DNA of 64,000 nt from contig NC_089744.1 of assembly GCF_040412425.1 (NCBI RefSeq), forward strand, positions 33,118,243 through 33,182,242, in the 5' to 3' direction. The notes below the pieces were generated by a model. That model searched no databases, had not been told where the DNA came from, and saw only the letters and a program-made list of their open reading frames with translations. Both the position numbers and the translations under genes were made by a program. The stretch is from Macrobrachium rosenbergii. Lineage: Eukaryota > Arthropoda > Malacostraca > Decapoda > Palaemonidae. Below, in pieces: positions 33,141 through 46,000 of the stretch; the stretch's first letter is position 1; every line of letters begins with the position of its first letter.

Positions 33141-33690
33141 ATTTTTATGCCCGCCTCGTGCCACCCCTCAATCTGAAACCTGGACCGAAAGGCAAACTGG
33201 AATGTTTACATCTGGGCAGGTGGGTGGGTGGGTATTCCTGCCTACCTGACGGTAGTCACTGCCTAACCACCTTGTTCAAGAGTTTAATGGCCATATCCAG
33301 CTTTGCCATAAGAAATTCCTAATATAAAGGACCTCAGGTTTGTATAGTTAGGAAAAATACAATTTACTTTTAAAAATTGTGATACATGTCATACAAAACA
33401 AATAAAAAAAGAGAGAGAGAGAGAGAATTATTATTTTTATTATTTAATGTTATTATTTAATCTTATTAAACTTAAATATTATTTGAAAATTAGTACTGTA
33501 CTGTATCATAAAATGTGTATGTAGGTACTGTACAGTGCAGTATTTAGTCACGAAAATAATATGAAAATACCGAATATTGCTTTACGAAAAAATCTGTGAG
33601 TGGGTGAGTTTTCCTGCAAATAATTTATAGATAGGCTCCACAGAAAATTCTGCGAATTGCCATCCCACGAACCTGGGGGTGTTGACTGTA

Positions 33691-34735
<1,045 letters not shown>

Positions 34736-35800
34736 GAGTTTTGTTCCTACACAAATACAAATCTTCATTCATTCCATAGGATTTAGCTTGTGAATGTAGC
34801 TGGAACAGCGATGTAAACTTACTGACAAGATAGTTAACTGTTGACAGGTGGGGGAAGCCCTGCCCATCTGTTGGTCTTCACTCCACTTTACTTTTGGCTC
34901 CTGTCATTGTTGTATGCAGACATCTTGATTTGACTCTTTGCACCAACTTTTCTGTTTTTGCTTGCTATTAAAACTTATTTTACTCGAGTATTGTTGCTTT
35001 TTGCTCTTTGTTGTGGTTTGGCTTAGAGATGGAACAAACCCATGACTTTTTTAAGCCTATCTCCTCAACACCAGGGAAGCCTTTAGCTGTACGGCATTGT
35101 CCAGGTAATGACAGGCATTGAAAAAGATTCCTCTCATCAACTGAACAGACCCACGTACCCAATGCACGTTATGCAGAAGGTATTTCTGCATCTGTGACAG
35201 CCCATTTTGTGAGTGCCGGAGTGTCCATCAGAACAATGAGTAAAGTTTGCAGTTAAGAAGGAGAAGGCTAGGAAATCCTTCTGCCTGATAAGTTGCCACC
35301 TATTGTTTCGACTCTTGAGGGAGGTGTTTCCCCTGTGCCATCTCCCACTGATCATTCAATGAAAAGCCTGTGAGGGGCAGAGGAAGACCACTCTAGCATC
35401 TTTTTGGAGGCCTCGTTCCACTATGAGGGAGAGTCTTCCACCGGCAGACACTCTCTTGGGGTGGAAAGAAGATTCCCACACTATCCAACTGGTGTTTCAG
35501 GTACAGAGGAAGCTGAGGGACTTTTGGAATTATGGCCATCCTTGGGTCTCTTAGTGTAGCCAAGTATTTCTTTTTTGCTTGGTGACTTCTCGCCTGGTGA
35601 GGTGGCACCCATAACTCCTTCAACAGTGGCCGTGATAACTTCAACTGCCACTGTATTTACTGGTTTTCATACTGCTCCCAAGTACACTGTCACCCTGCAT
35701 GCACTTTAGTGATGTGTCCAGAGGAGCTGGAGCCAGTATTCCTTCATTCTTTTTCTTTGCCTTGACCTCAGCTACTGTAGCCTGAAGAAGAAGAGGTCAA
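34736..35800 (+). mobile_element. DIRS-like 5' end, third family (truncated)
   Basis: TTGTTCCTACACAAATACAAATC (about 34741) resembles the left end of elements A and B. GATGTAAACTTACTGACAAGATAGTTAACTGTTGACAGGTGGGGGAAGCCC parallels their ITR (lower identity). A Gag-like start follows at 35029. No RT, recombinase or right end is present; the copy stops before the microsatellite at 35801. Confidence 0.55.
35029..35400 (+). pseudogene. DIRS Gag N-terminal fragment, third family
   Basis: ATG at 35029 gives MEQTHDFFKPISSTPGKPL. After a frameshift, a Cys-rich stretch appears with CTLCRRYFCICDSPFCECRS (about 35168-35228), the same C-x2-C...C-x-C-C spacing class as the Gag motif of the other DIRS copies. 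The following text is Ser/Pro/Lys-rich and broken. Assignment rests on the Cys motif and the preceding ITR-like sequence. Confidence 0.5.
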
Positions 35801-35818
35801 TTATTATTATTATTATTA

Positions 35819-36021
35819 CAGTCAGTACCCAGTTATCGGCAGGGGTTCCGTTCTGACGGTGTGACGATAAGCAAAAATTGCCGATAACTGAAAATTGGCG
35901 ATTTTCAGCACTTATCGGCGCCTCTATTAGGTATGTATTGGCGCTGATAAGTGAAATTCGGCAATTTTCAGTGCTAGACAGGCCTCATAAAATGGGATCG
36001 CTGATAATTGGGGACTGCCTG
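35819..36021. mobile_element. Short pogo/Tigger-like MITE
   Basis: CAGTCAGTACCCAGTTATCGGC at the left and GATAATTGGGGACTGCCTG at the right are imperfect inverted repeats flanked by TA. The interior holds repeated GCCGATAA/TTATCGGC words and can fold into a long hairpin. It is bordered by (ATT)n on both sides (35801-35818 and 36022-36050). Confidence 0.7.
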
Positions 36022-36078
36022 TATTATTATTATTATTATTATTATTATTTTTTTTTTTATTTATTTTTTTTTTCTCAG
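36022..36078 (-). repeat. (ATT)n and T-rich tract, LINE 3' tail on minus
   Basis: Read on the minus strand this is the A-rich tail and (AAT)n that ends the LINE occupying 36079-38005. Confidence 0.6.
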
Positions 36079-36367
36079 TCATCGTATTCGACTGGGTGGT
36101 TTTTATAGCATGGGGTTCCAGGTTGCATCCTGCCTCCTTAGGAGTCCATCACTTTTCTCACTGTGCGCTGTTTCTAGTAGCACACTTTTCTGCATGAGTC
36201 CTGGAGCTGCTTCGGCATCTAGTTTTTCCCGATTCCTTTTCAGGGATCTTGGGATCGTGCCTAGTGTTCCTGTGATAATGGGTATAATTTCTACTGGTAT
36301 ATTCCATATCCTTCTTATTTAATTTTTCAGGTCTTGATACTCATCAGTTTTTATCTTTCGTTCTCAT

Positions 36368-38005
36368 CTACTCTGGTGTCCCATGGTATTGCGACATCAG
36401 TTGGTGATACTTTCTTCTTGATTTTGTCAATGTCACGTCTGGTCTATTGGCACGTATCACCCTGTCTGTTCTGATACCATAGTCCCAGAGGATCTTTGCC
36501 TGATCATTTTCTATCACTTCCCCAGGTTGGTGTTTGTACCGCGTATTACTGCAAGCTAGCTGGTGTGTCTTGCACAGGCTCCAGTGGAGGGCTTTTGCTA
36601 CTGAATCATGCCTCTTTTTGTACTGGTTTTCTGTGCAAGCACCAGACATTCACTTGCTGTGTGGTTTATGTTCTCGTCTTTCATAGTGCACTTCCTGCAT
36701 ATGGGTGAGATGTTATTTCCATCTATTGTTCTTTGGACATATCTGGTTCTTAGGGCCTGATCTTGTGCTGCTGTTAGCATTCCTTCTGTTTCCTTCTTGA
36801 GTTCTCCCCTCTGTAACCATTGCCATGTTTCATCGCTGGCCAGTTCTTTTGTCTGTCTCATGTACTGTCCATGCATTGGTTTGTTGTGCCATTCCTCTGT
36901 TCTGGTTTTCATTCTCGTGTGTCTGTATATTTCTGGGTCTTCGTCTGCTTTTATCAGTCCTTCTTCCCGTGCACTCCTTAGCCACTCGTATTCACTGGTT
37001 TTCAGATATTGCCCCAGTGCTCTGCTCTCGATATTGACGCAGTCCTTTATGCTTAGTAGCCCTCTTCCCCCTTCCTTTCATGTTATGTATAGTCTGTCTG
37101 TATTTGCTCTTGGGTGTAGTGCTGTGTGTATTGTCATGTGTTTTCTAGTTTTCTGGTCTGCTGTGGAGTTCAGCCTTCGTCCACTCCACTACGGCACTGT
37201 ATCTGATTACTGGTACTGGCCATGTGTTTATGGCTTTCGTCATGTTTCCAGCGTTGAGTTTTGACTTGATTATCGCCTGAAGTCTCTGCATATACTCTTT
37301 CCTGATCGTGTCCTTCATCTCTTGGTGTTTTATATCCTGTCCTACTATTCCCAGGTATTTGAATCCTGTCTCATCTATGTGTTTGGTGCTATTCCCGTCT
37401 GGTAGCTTTATCCCTTTAGTCCTTGTTACTTTGCCTTTTTGTCCTTGTTACTTCGCCTTTTTGTATGTTGCCCAAGGCGGTTTTTTTTTTTTTTCCTGAT
37501 GCCCTCAGATGCAACCCTTACAGTCTGGATTAGGGTATCTATTTCCTTGATGCTCTTACCATACAGCTTGATGTCGTCCATGAACATCAGATGGTTAATT
37601 CTGTTGCCTCCTTTCTTGAGTTGGTACCCAGCATCCATCTTTTGCAGTACTTTTGTCATGGGAATCATGGCTACTACGAAGAGTAGTGGGGATAGTGAGT
37701 CTCCTTGAAAGATCCATCTCCTGATATTAACCTCTGCTAATCTTATCCCAGAGCTTGCAAGTACTGTATTCCAGTTGTGCATTGTATTTGTAAGGAAGCT
37801 GATGGTGTTTTCCTCTGCCCCATGTATTTTTAGGCATTCTATTAGGCACATGTGCAGTATCATGTTCAAGGCTTTTGTGTTGTCAATGCATGCCATGCTT
37901 AGGTTGGTTCTCCTTCTCTTACTATTCTTCATTACCATTTCATCTATTAGGAGCTGGTCTTTTGTGCCTCTACACTTCCTTCTGCAGCCTTTCTGTTGGT
38001 GCAGG
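36368..38005 (-). pseudogene. LINE reverse transcriptase, 5'-truncated, broken
   Basis: A non-LTR reverse transcriptase. On the minus strand: QKGCRRKCRGTKDQLLIDEM at the high-coordinate edge, SMACIDNTKALNM (the D of motif A, changed from DYxKAFDM), IFQGDSLSPLLFV (about 37705), and NHLMFMDDIKLYGKS (the catalytic FMDD box, about 37575). After a gap with frameshifts come the C-terminal blocks RALGQYLKTSEYEW and HNKPMHGQYMRQTKEL (about 36895-36850). Then come a Cys-His zinc-knuckle-like CRKC...HTASEC (about 36680-36640) and RPDVTLTKSRR. A long A/T-rich 3' tail follows at 36022-36078. The 5' half is missing; the copy stops at the (ATT)n near 38006, typical of 5' truncation. Confidence 0.75.
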
Positions 38006-38079
38006 ATGATGTTATTATTATTATTATTATTTATTAATTATTATTAATTAATTAATTATTATTATTATTATTATTACTA
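38006..38079. repeat. (ATT)n microsatellite
   Basis: About 70 bp of ATT/ATTAATTA repeats between the LINE and the MITE. Confidence 0.85.
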
Positions 38080-38422
38080 CAGTGAACCCCCCGTATTCGC
38101 GGGGATCGTCCCACACCCCGCGAATGGGTCAAATCCGAATGCTTAAAACCCCTCTAAAAACACTTAGAACTGCCCATTTTGATAGCTTAAACACAGAAAA
38201 ACCCTGTAAAAATGCTTATACCTGAATATTTTAATAGTTTTATCACAAAAAGTGCATTTATTCATGAAAATTATATGAAAATACAGTAATTAGTGAATAT
38301 TTCTCAGTGAAAAATACGCGAATTGGCTTAATTTTCCTTGAATGATGGCTAGATATGTTACACAGAGAAACCCGCGAATCGTGAGTCCGCTGAACGTTGA
38401 CAACCTTGAATACGGGGTCACT
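38080..38422. mobile_element. pogo/Tigger-like MITE
   Basis: CAGTGAACCCCCCGTATTCGCG at 38080 and GAATACGGGGTCACT ending near 38422 are imperfect TIRs. Internal words (CGCGAAT, GTTGACAACC) match the other Tigger-like MITE at 25753-33688. Non-coding. Bordered by (ATT)n on both sides. Confidence 0.7.
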
Positions 38423-38435
38423 ATTATTATTATTA

Positions 38436-38489
<54 letters not shown>

Positions 38490-38507
38490 TATATTATATT
38501 ATATTAT
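38423..38507. repeat. (ATT)n / (AT)n microsatellite
   Basis: About 85 bp of uninterrupted ATT repeats changing to ATATATT near 38482. Confidence 0.85.
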
Positions 38508-38660
38508 TCAGATGATCCTATTCATATGGAACATGCCCAGGGGGCCATTGACTTGAAATTCAAGCTTCCAAAGCATATGGTGTTCATTATGAAGAATTAA
38601 AAGGAAGTAAAGGGAAATACAGAAAGAAGAGATTTTGCTTATTAAAAAAGAAAAAATAAA
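38508..38660 (+). repeat. Dispersed repeat, decapod type
   Basis: CAGATGATCCTATTCATATGGAACATGCCC followed by CATTGACTTGAAATTCAAGCTTCC and an A-rich end. I recall this as a frequent repeat in crustacean sequences. Non-coding; only one copy is seen in this window. Confidence 0.4.
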
Positions 38661-38992
38661 TTCATAAATTGATAAGTAGATAAAAAATGTTTTCATATAT
38701 GTAATTACATAGCTATACTTTCCACCCACATGGCAGTTAAAAATTTGAAGTTCACGGTAGCAGTTCGTTTATTTATAGTGTAGGTAACTACCCTGCATTC
38801 TATCAAGGAACAATAGGTACAATGTTAACAGCGATTGTTACTACTTTTCTGCTGGCTGTACTGTCAACATTGAATGGTTTGGTGGTTGAAATTGAGGTTT
38901 TTTCTTTGCTTTTCCCGAGGATCTGGTGAAGTACCTATTATTTTTGTAGCTTTTCAGCTTAGCCCCATGGTTTTTCTACAGTTTATTTACAA

Positions 38993-41115
38993 TGTCTGAT
39001 CCCAGTTCATCAAGTATTAGGTATTGTAGGGAGGGTTGCAAGACATAGTCATGTGATCTGTGCAAAATTTAGAGGACAAGAGTGTTCAGTAGATCTCACT
39101 TGTGATGAATGTGTTGGATGGGTTGTGATGAAATGGAAGGTTCTCAGGTCTTATTTGGATAAGTTAGATAAAGATAGGAAAAGGAAGGCAGCTATTAGAG
39201 CCAAAAGGAGAGCTCAGAATATAGAGCCTGTCACTAACAGTCAGCTCATTGACCTTAACATTCTTTCTCCTGCCCTTGCTTTATCCCCCATCCTTAGTCC
39301 TCCTAATAATTCTCCAGCAACTCCTATTCCTGACTCCCATGCTTCCAGTCCCCATACCGTAGCCAGCCTCGAGAGTTAGGTCGGTCGTAAATTCGATCTC
39401 GTAGTTGATACGGTGTCTAAGTTGGGTGAATTGCTTAAAGTCCTTATGAACGAAGTGCAGAGTATTAAACAAATGTCAGTGTCAGTGCCAACGGAGGAGG
39501 AGGCTGTCTGCCCCGCTGACACTCCCAGACGGAGGTCACAGTCACACTCCCCTGAGTCTACAGGAGGTTATGCCCACCAGCAGTCACCCCCTCATCCGAC
39601 TCAGTGCTTCGTAATTCTGAAAGCCGTTGGAAAGGCGTCACAGTGAGCGCCCAACAGTTATCGTCTGACTCCGATAGTGACTCTAGTGCTAATAAGAGGT
39701 TTTTTGGCGCTTCCTAGGTGAATTTTGTCCCTTGAAGAGACGTCATGATAGAGATGCCTCTCCCTTTTCTCCGAAGCGTGCAAAAGACCATTCCGCTAGT
39801 CCGCATCTGGGCTGCAGTACGTGGCACAGCTCCATTCACTCTTCTTCCGAGCGTTCACATGCTGAACTTCATCACTTGGCTCATAAACGCTCTTCTAAGA
39901 AACGCTCTTCCTCTGGGCACCCATATGAGCGTCCAGAGTGTTTGCCAGACCGTCTCTCAGTTGTCAAGCGCTCGTCTCCGACTTCAGAGCGTCCATCTCA
40001 AGCCAGCTCAGCTCCCAAAAAGCACTTGGCGCTAACCGAGCTCCCAGCGCTAACTGTCCATCCGACTGAACGCACACCTATGTCATCGTCTCCCGCTTGC
40101 GTGCCTGAAGATCCTTCTTTCGCGCATATCAAGAAGCAGTTGGAAGATGTTTTGGGCCTTCTGCATAAGGCTCCCCCTTCACATAAGCCTTATCAAGACT
40201 TTATTTTTTCTCCTCCTACGGCTTATGCTTCCCTGATGAGATATTTTTTTGGCAACCTTCCCCTCGCACTTCCAGCTGCTCCAGTGTCATCCGCTTCCAC
40301 TTTCCTTATGAGAAACCCAGCAGATTCTAGTTCGCACCTACCTCAGATGATTCTCTCTTTGTCTGCAAGAAAGGCACTTAGAGGGGTAGAAGACTGGTTG
40401 TCCATTAAGAGGGAAAAAGGGAAGGCCGCTTTTGCCTTTCCTCCTGCTAGATTGACAGCCAGGAGATAACTCTTATTCGACTGGGGAAGCTCTTTCCTTG
40501 GGAGGTTCTGTCTCTTCCCAAGGTAACTTCTCAGGTTTGATAGACTTGGCTTGTCGCTTGGCTTTTTCTTTGGCTAAAGTTTTCTTCACTTCTTCGGAGT
40601 TTGATCACCTCGTGAAGCACTTGTTTATGGTACTGGAAGTCTCAGTTTCTGGACTGGTTGATAGGAGCTCTCACCAGGAAAATAGGAGATCACGACGTTT
40701 TAGCGCCTGACTTGGCTGCAGATGGGCTGGGCATTTTATCCTGTGCGGATAAGTCAGTGAGGGATGGCTCCTTCGAAGTTGCGGGTCTTTTTGCCACGGG
40801 AGTTTTGAAGAAGATTGAGTTGCGGTGCTCCTTCACCATGAGAGGAGTGATGTTGGTTCAGAAGTCTGTGCTTTTATATTCTCCCATGGATAAATAGTAT
40901 TTGTTCCTTCAATCAGTGATGAAGGATATTGCCACTGATTTGCAGGAAAAATCAACCCAAGACCTTCTTGCACAATCTTCTGCCAAGTGTATCTTCCATC
41001 TGCAACAGCATCCCTTTCATTGGGGCAGACAGGTTTTCTCGAGATCCCTCTCTAAGGTACGTTTCTCTGCTGAGTATATCAAGAGGACTGGAACCAAAAC
41101 CTCTCCCAAAAAGTG
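38993..41115 (+). pseudogene. DIRS Gag, element C
   Basis: ATG at 38993 gives MSDPSSSS...CREGCKT, followed after a small deletion by SHVICAKFRGQECSVDLTCD and ECVGW (about 39045-39118). This is the DIRS Gag Cys-rich motif shared with the 63513 copy. LDKLDKDRKRKAAIRA (about 39158-39205) is also shared with that copy. A long Ser/His/Arg-rich open frame (39732-40469) follows, including FAHIKKQLEDVLGLLHKAP (about 40120-40180) and a YASLMRYFF segment. A C-terminal helical domain then continues in shifted frames (40498-41115, EKSTQDLLAQSSAKC). Stops at 39379, 39646 and 40897 and several shifts make it inactive. Confidence 0.65.
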
Positions 41116-42495
41116 ACTCCTCTATCCTTCGTGCGCCCGTGGGAGCCAGACTCTCCCTCTTCTGGCAGAGATGGAGTGCAAGAGGCATGGAGCCTTGGAT
41201 GATCAAAGTTCTCAAAGTGGGTTACTTGATCCCGTTCTTAGAGCACCCTCCTCTTGTGAATTCGCTGATTGCATTGATGGCATACTCGGAGGGCTCCAAG
41301 AAGTTTGTAGCTCTCTTGGAAGAAGTGTCTTCCCTCCTAAGGAAGAAGACCATAGAGGTAGTGGAGGATCGGACTTCAAGAGGATTTTACAACCACTTAT
41401 TTGTGGTCCCTAAGTCATCGGGGGGATGGAGACCTGTCTTCGACGTCAGTGCTTTGAACTTCTTCATACAGAAGATGAAGTTTAAAATAGAGACAAATCA
41501 GTTGTGTTATCCTCCATCCAACAGGGTGACTGGATGATAACACTCAACATGCAGGATGCGTATTTCCACATTCCAATACATCCGGAGATCAGGAAGTACC
41601 TGAGATTTGTCTTCGGGGGCCAAGTCTTCTAGTTTCGGGCCATTTGTTTCAGTCTCTCCACTGCCCCACAAGTATTCACGTGAGTCCTGTCACCCCTCAT
41701 GAGATGGCTTCACCTCCTAGGTATCAACATACGCCTATACCTAGACGACTAGCTCCTCCACTCCCAGTCTCAGGAACAGTGCACGAAGGATCTGAAGACT
41801 AACCTTCTTACAGAGGAACTCAGACTTTTAATAAATCAAGAGAAGTCCCAACGACCCCCAACTCAGGAGATTCTCTATTTGGGGATGAGGAGTTTTTGGA
41901 GATTCTCTATTTGGGGATGAGGAGTTTTTGGGCTTTTCTCTCCCCAAAGAGGATAGAGTCCTGCCTTCAGTCAGTACAGGACCTTCTTTTGCTTCCAGTT
42001 TGCTCAGCGAATCAATGATGTCTACATGCAAGCTGGAATAGAAGACAGCAACCAGACTCAGTGACGTTCCCAGTTATGAACGAGATAAAGGAGGATCTCC
42101 AGTGGTGGATGTCCAAGGAGAGCCTTTCAGAGGGAAAGTCTCTACTATTTCTGAGCCCTGACCTCTCCTTCTATGCAGATGCCTCAGACCAGGGGTGGGG
42201 AGGGGGAGCTCTTCTGGATACTTGGGGAGCCTCCGGCATTTGGTCTCTGCATCAAAGGAAGCTGTATATAAATGCTAAGGAGTTATCTACCATTCACCAC
42301 AGCCTGAAGCATTTTGCGAAAACAGTAGCAAATGGAACCTTGGTGGTACATTCCGACAACACCACGGCTCTCTCCTATATCAAGAATCAGGGCAGAACCC
42401 ACTCGTTCTCCCTTTGTCGGACAGTAAAGGAGCTGGTAATTTGGGCAGACCAGATTCATCCACGGAAAGATGAACGTCTTGGCAGAAAGACTAAT
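41116..42495 (+). pseudogene. DIRS reverse transcriptase / RNase H, element C (5' portion)
   Basis: Blocks in order: GARLSLFWQRWSARGMEPW (about 41140), KTIEVVEDRTSRGFYNHLFV, SSGGWRPVFDVSALN (about 41420). Then, out of frame, NMQDAYFHIPIHPEIRKYLR (about 41550), FSLSTAPQVFT and the catalytic IRLYLDD (about 41735). After a 32-bp perfect tandem duplication (41866-41929), RNase H is open from 42061: FYADASDQGWGGG (catalytic D, about 42170), INAKELSTIHHSL (E, about 42265) and VVHSDNTTALSYI (D, about 42350). A one-base shift occurs near 42463. The frame is then cut at 42495 by the transposon and resumes at 48437. Confidence 0.8.
41866..41929 (+). repeat. 32-bp perfect tandem duplication
   Basis: GGAGATTCTCTATTTGGGGA... 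(41866-41897) is repeated exactly at 41898-41929, within the RT of element C. It disrupts the frame and looks recent. Confidence 0.8.
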
Positions 42496-42580
42496 AGTGC
42501 AGCAGATTGCTGTAAAAATCGTTCAGATAGTGAAACAAGCATGAAATTTGGCACAAACATTCCTAAGACTACGCTCTCTT
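42496..42580. repeat. Left TIR of the 5.94-kb transposon
   Basis: Starts AGTGCAGCAGATTGC; conserved block AATCGTTCAGATAGTGAAAC. Followed at 42608-42642 by a near-perfect palindrome of AGATGGCGGCCATTTTT around a single C. Confidence 0.75.
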
Positions 42581-43099
42581 AGAAAAGGGCTGGCCACCTG
42601 AAAATCAAGATGGCGGCCATTTTTCAAAAATGGCCGCCATCTATGTTGAGATTCACTGGTTTGGGAGCATCTATTGGATGGAATATGCCAGTTTTTTTTT
42701 AAACTCGACTTTTAGGTTATAAAATGTTCCATACCACACATTTTATTGAAAACCCTTACTAAATGAATTGTAACCAAGATCAAGGCAATGTACAAAATGG
42801 TTGCCATAAAAGTTTTTCTATCCACAGCGCTAGCAGACATAGAGACCAACTGTTTTTATTTAATGGTATATTCATGTGATCAGACAGTTTAACTAATATG
42901 CTATTTTCAACTGAAATAGTAATGGTATGGTCACATACAACATTGTGTCTAAGACTGTAACCATAAAAAGAAAAGAAGAGAAATACGGACTAAACGCAAC
43001 CAATCTATGTATAGGTCTCTCAACCTACACCTTTGAAAAATTCGAGGATAAGAAGCTAGGCATAGCATGACACGTTGGATGCTCAAGCAGATTATCTAC

Positions 43100-46000
43100 T
43101 GAAGAGAGGCAATATTTATCTAGACTTCACATTTGCAAGTGCACAGAGCTGTGCAGGGAAGACCCAGCTTATAGCACTTGCACCTTTCCGACAGCCTGCT
43201 TTGCATCCACATTTGGTAAGCTGTTGGCAACTCTTGGCTAAGGGCGAGTTGGTTGTCCAGAGGACTTGCCATGCTTCACCAGACTTTTGCCATCCCCACT
43301 CAGCAGGGTTCTCTGGCTGTGGCTGACACTGGGTGGCCTGCCCCACACACAACCAGCCTGGTAAACAGCACGCTTGGTGTGTTGGAGGAGAGCTCCCCTG
43401 GTTGGTGGAATGGCCTCATATGCCCTTTGTTTTCTGGCAAACATATCAAGTCTAGCCTCATCCACAGTGCCAGCAGTGCTGGATCTTTCATACATAAGTA
43501 TGACAAACCTCTCCAGGACCTTCAGGTCACTCTCTTCCACTCTGAGAGGGTAGTGACTCAGTGGAGGCCTCTGGAAAGATGTTCCATGTCTGCCAGGCGG
43601 TCTTCTTGCCCTTGCTCCGGAAGGCTGACACTGTATCACAGCCTGTGAACGCATGGAAGAAGAGCATGCCATTCACCTTCTCCTGGCCCAGAGAGTTGCA
43701 CAGGTCATGCACAGCAATCCAGCGCAGGCTCTGGCCTTGGCCAAATGCCACCCATAGCTTCTCTAGCCCTAGATTGTGGAGAGTGGAGAAAGCACTGACT
43801 GCAACGACAAGAACATCTGTGTCATTTGCTTTAACCGTGATGGTCTTGGCTCCATGTTCTGTGGCATATTTGGCATGGAGAAAGATGCGGGTGTCAGCTT
43901 CCTCATGAGAGCACTTTTCCAGTCCCTGAAGACTAGCCTGGGAGTTGCTGAGTGCTGAGGACAGCAGACCCTTTCGTGGCAATGACAACATTTGTGGCAG
44001 ACATCTGGGCAACTTTGTCTGCCAGGAACTGGAACAACTCTGTCTTGTTGGCATCATGTCTTAGGAAATTGCGCCAGTTGGATGGAATTATGTTCTTGTC
44101 TGTCACCTTGCGCCTTCCTCCTTGACCACGTTGGAGCCTGGTCTCAGCTTTGAGGCTGGATGTATTGTATACATCAAATACAAGATGTGATGATGTGTAC
44201 TTTGCTGCTATAGGATTGTATCACAGGCAAGAAGTCGCAAAGTGCATAGCCCTCAAAGGTCTTTCCCTTTCTTTGGTGGCAAGGCATGGACCAAAGCTGA
44301 TCCATCTACAATGAGGACATCAGTCTTTGGTTCTTTGTCTTCTAGTGTAACATGACTCTCCCAGGACCGAGGTCAGCTGAGACTTCTGACATGTGTACAG
44401 CCTACCACCCTCACTAAGGGAAGCTGGGAATGTTTGATTTCGTGCTGGAAGAATTCCTGCAGATCAACATTCACGGCTCTGACAGGATATAAATAGCTTT
44501 GAGAAAAGCTGGCAATCCTCCTTCAAGTTTCTGCTTTGACTGTTCTACAGGAGCAGCTTCTTGCCTGAAGAAGTCAGTTCTGTTCTTCTTTATCGGCTCA
44601 TAGAAGGAGACTGCATTGTTTGCCAAAGAGTCTGAAAACTTCTGAAATTTAGTGCGGCCTCTGTCAAGGTGTGTCTGTAGAAGTTCTGCTGAGCTGGGGT
44701 GGGCAATGTCTTTGTTGTCAATGGAACACAGATCCTGGCTCTCTTCCTGAAAAGGACTTCCCAAGTGTTGCAAAGCCAATGACAGCTTGCTGACTCTCTC
44801 CAAGAATGTCTTCTGCGCATGAGGTGTTTGTTCATGGTGTGTTGTCTGCTCATTAGACTCTTACTTTGAACATCTGTTTATCTGCAGACACCAAGCGGAT
44901 GATCTCTGGGCCAGCCACCATCCATCTTCTGAGTGCTGACGGATCTTCAGTCAGCCCAATGGCTCACGCCATCAGCCTTTATAAAGGCATTGGTCTGCTC
45001 ATGAGCTTGGTCAGAGCCATTGCTGAGAACTGGCGACTGGTTGAACTCTCTAGGTAAGTAATCATGTCCCTGAGGTGAATAGGCAGCCAACGAGCATAGT
45101 TTGTATTATTGTTGAAAAGAAGTAGGGTATCAGCTCATGCAATGCCTGGCAGTAGAGGACAAAATTGGCCTCACGGAAGGACCTGATCAGTAGGAATATC
45201 ACAAGTTCCATAGACAACACCATGTGCCAGAAGTGGAACTGTGGACTCTGCTATCTTCGGAAGGTCACACCACCTCAAACTCTAATGCCTGCTCATTGTT
45301 GTTTGCTTTCTCAGCACAGTAGTCAGTGTATGCTGTCCTCAGGAGTTTGTACAAACTAGAGGCTGTAACCTGGTGCATCTGCCGTGTCCTGGTTACACTT
45401 GCAGCTGACAGGAAGGATTCTGCAGTTCCAGATGAAGCAACTCCTGCCTCCACCAGAGCTCCTGTCCAACCACTGCCATGAAGAAGAGTACCAAGAGATG
45501 TCATTGCTGCCATCTCAATGTGCAGACCACCAAACATTTTCAGATACTTGTCTTAAATTACTGTCAGGCCACTGCCACTGCACCTGCTTTGCTACGGCAT
45601 AGATTGGCTGATCAGCTGTGATTATGGGTATCTGGCCAGGGTTCAGAAAATCAGTGACATCCTGCACTTTCTGCATCACGTGTTTGATCGTAGCAACAGA
45701 ATGAGCCTGATCACGCAGGAGAGGAAGCAATGAAGTTATGGTTACTTCAAATTCTGGGCTTCTCTTCATTAAAAGCGTGATGAGCTGACCACGCCAGATT
45801 CACTGCATCATCTATTTCCTGGGTGACTATGACCTTGTCTCAGCCACTGATACTCCAGTGCAAGCTGTGGCCCCAAGATATCTGTGGGTGGCTTTGGTAT
45901 TGCAGTGTTTGGTGGCACAGGGTTCTTTGTTTGAAAGGAAGCTGGTGAGATGTTTGTGAATGTGTCCGGCAATTCAGGCACCGACCTCACTTTCTCAGGT

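Larger units (their letters stand above)
26437..33384 (+). mobile_element. DIRS-type retrotransposon, element B
   Basis: Same family as element A. It has a left ITR at 26437-26650 (TTGTTTCGACGCAATACACAAACC), degenerate coding regions, one 3' cassette (about 32760-33030), an internal complementary region (33034-33140) and a right ITR ending ...AAAAATTGTGAT at 33384. The right ITR retains ACCACCTTGTTCAAGAGTTTAATGGCC, the complement of the left ITR. More decayed than A: the core RT motifs are deleted. Confidence 0.8.
25753..33688. mobile_element. pogo/Tigger-like MITE split by DIRS element B
   Basis: The left end CAGTCGGCCCTCCGTATTCGC (25753) and the right end ...TGGGGGTGTTGACTG (33688) form imperfect TIRs flanked by TA on both sides (25751-25752 and 33689-33690), the Tc1/mariner-pogo signature. 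The left half (25753-26436) is non-coding with (GA)n at 25999-26021 and 26159-26175 and (TATC)n at 26107-26140. The right half (33385-33688) has (GA)n at 33411-33426. DIRS element B occupies 26437-33384. Confidence 0.75.
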
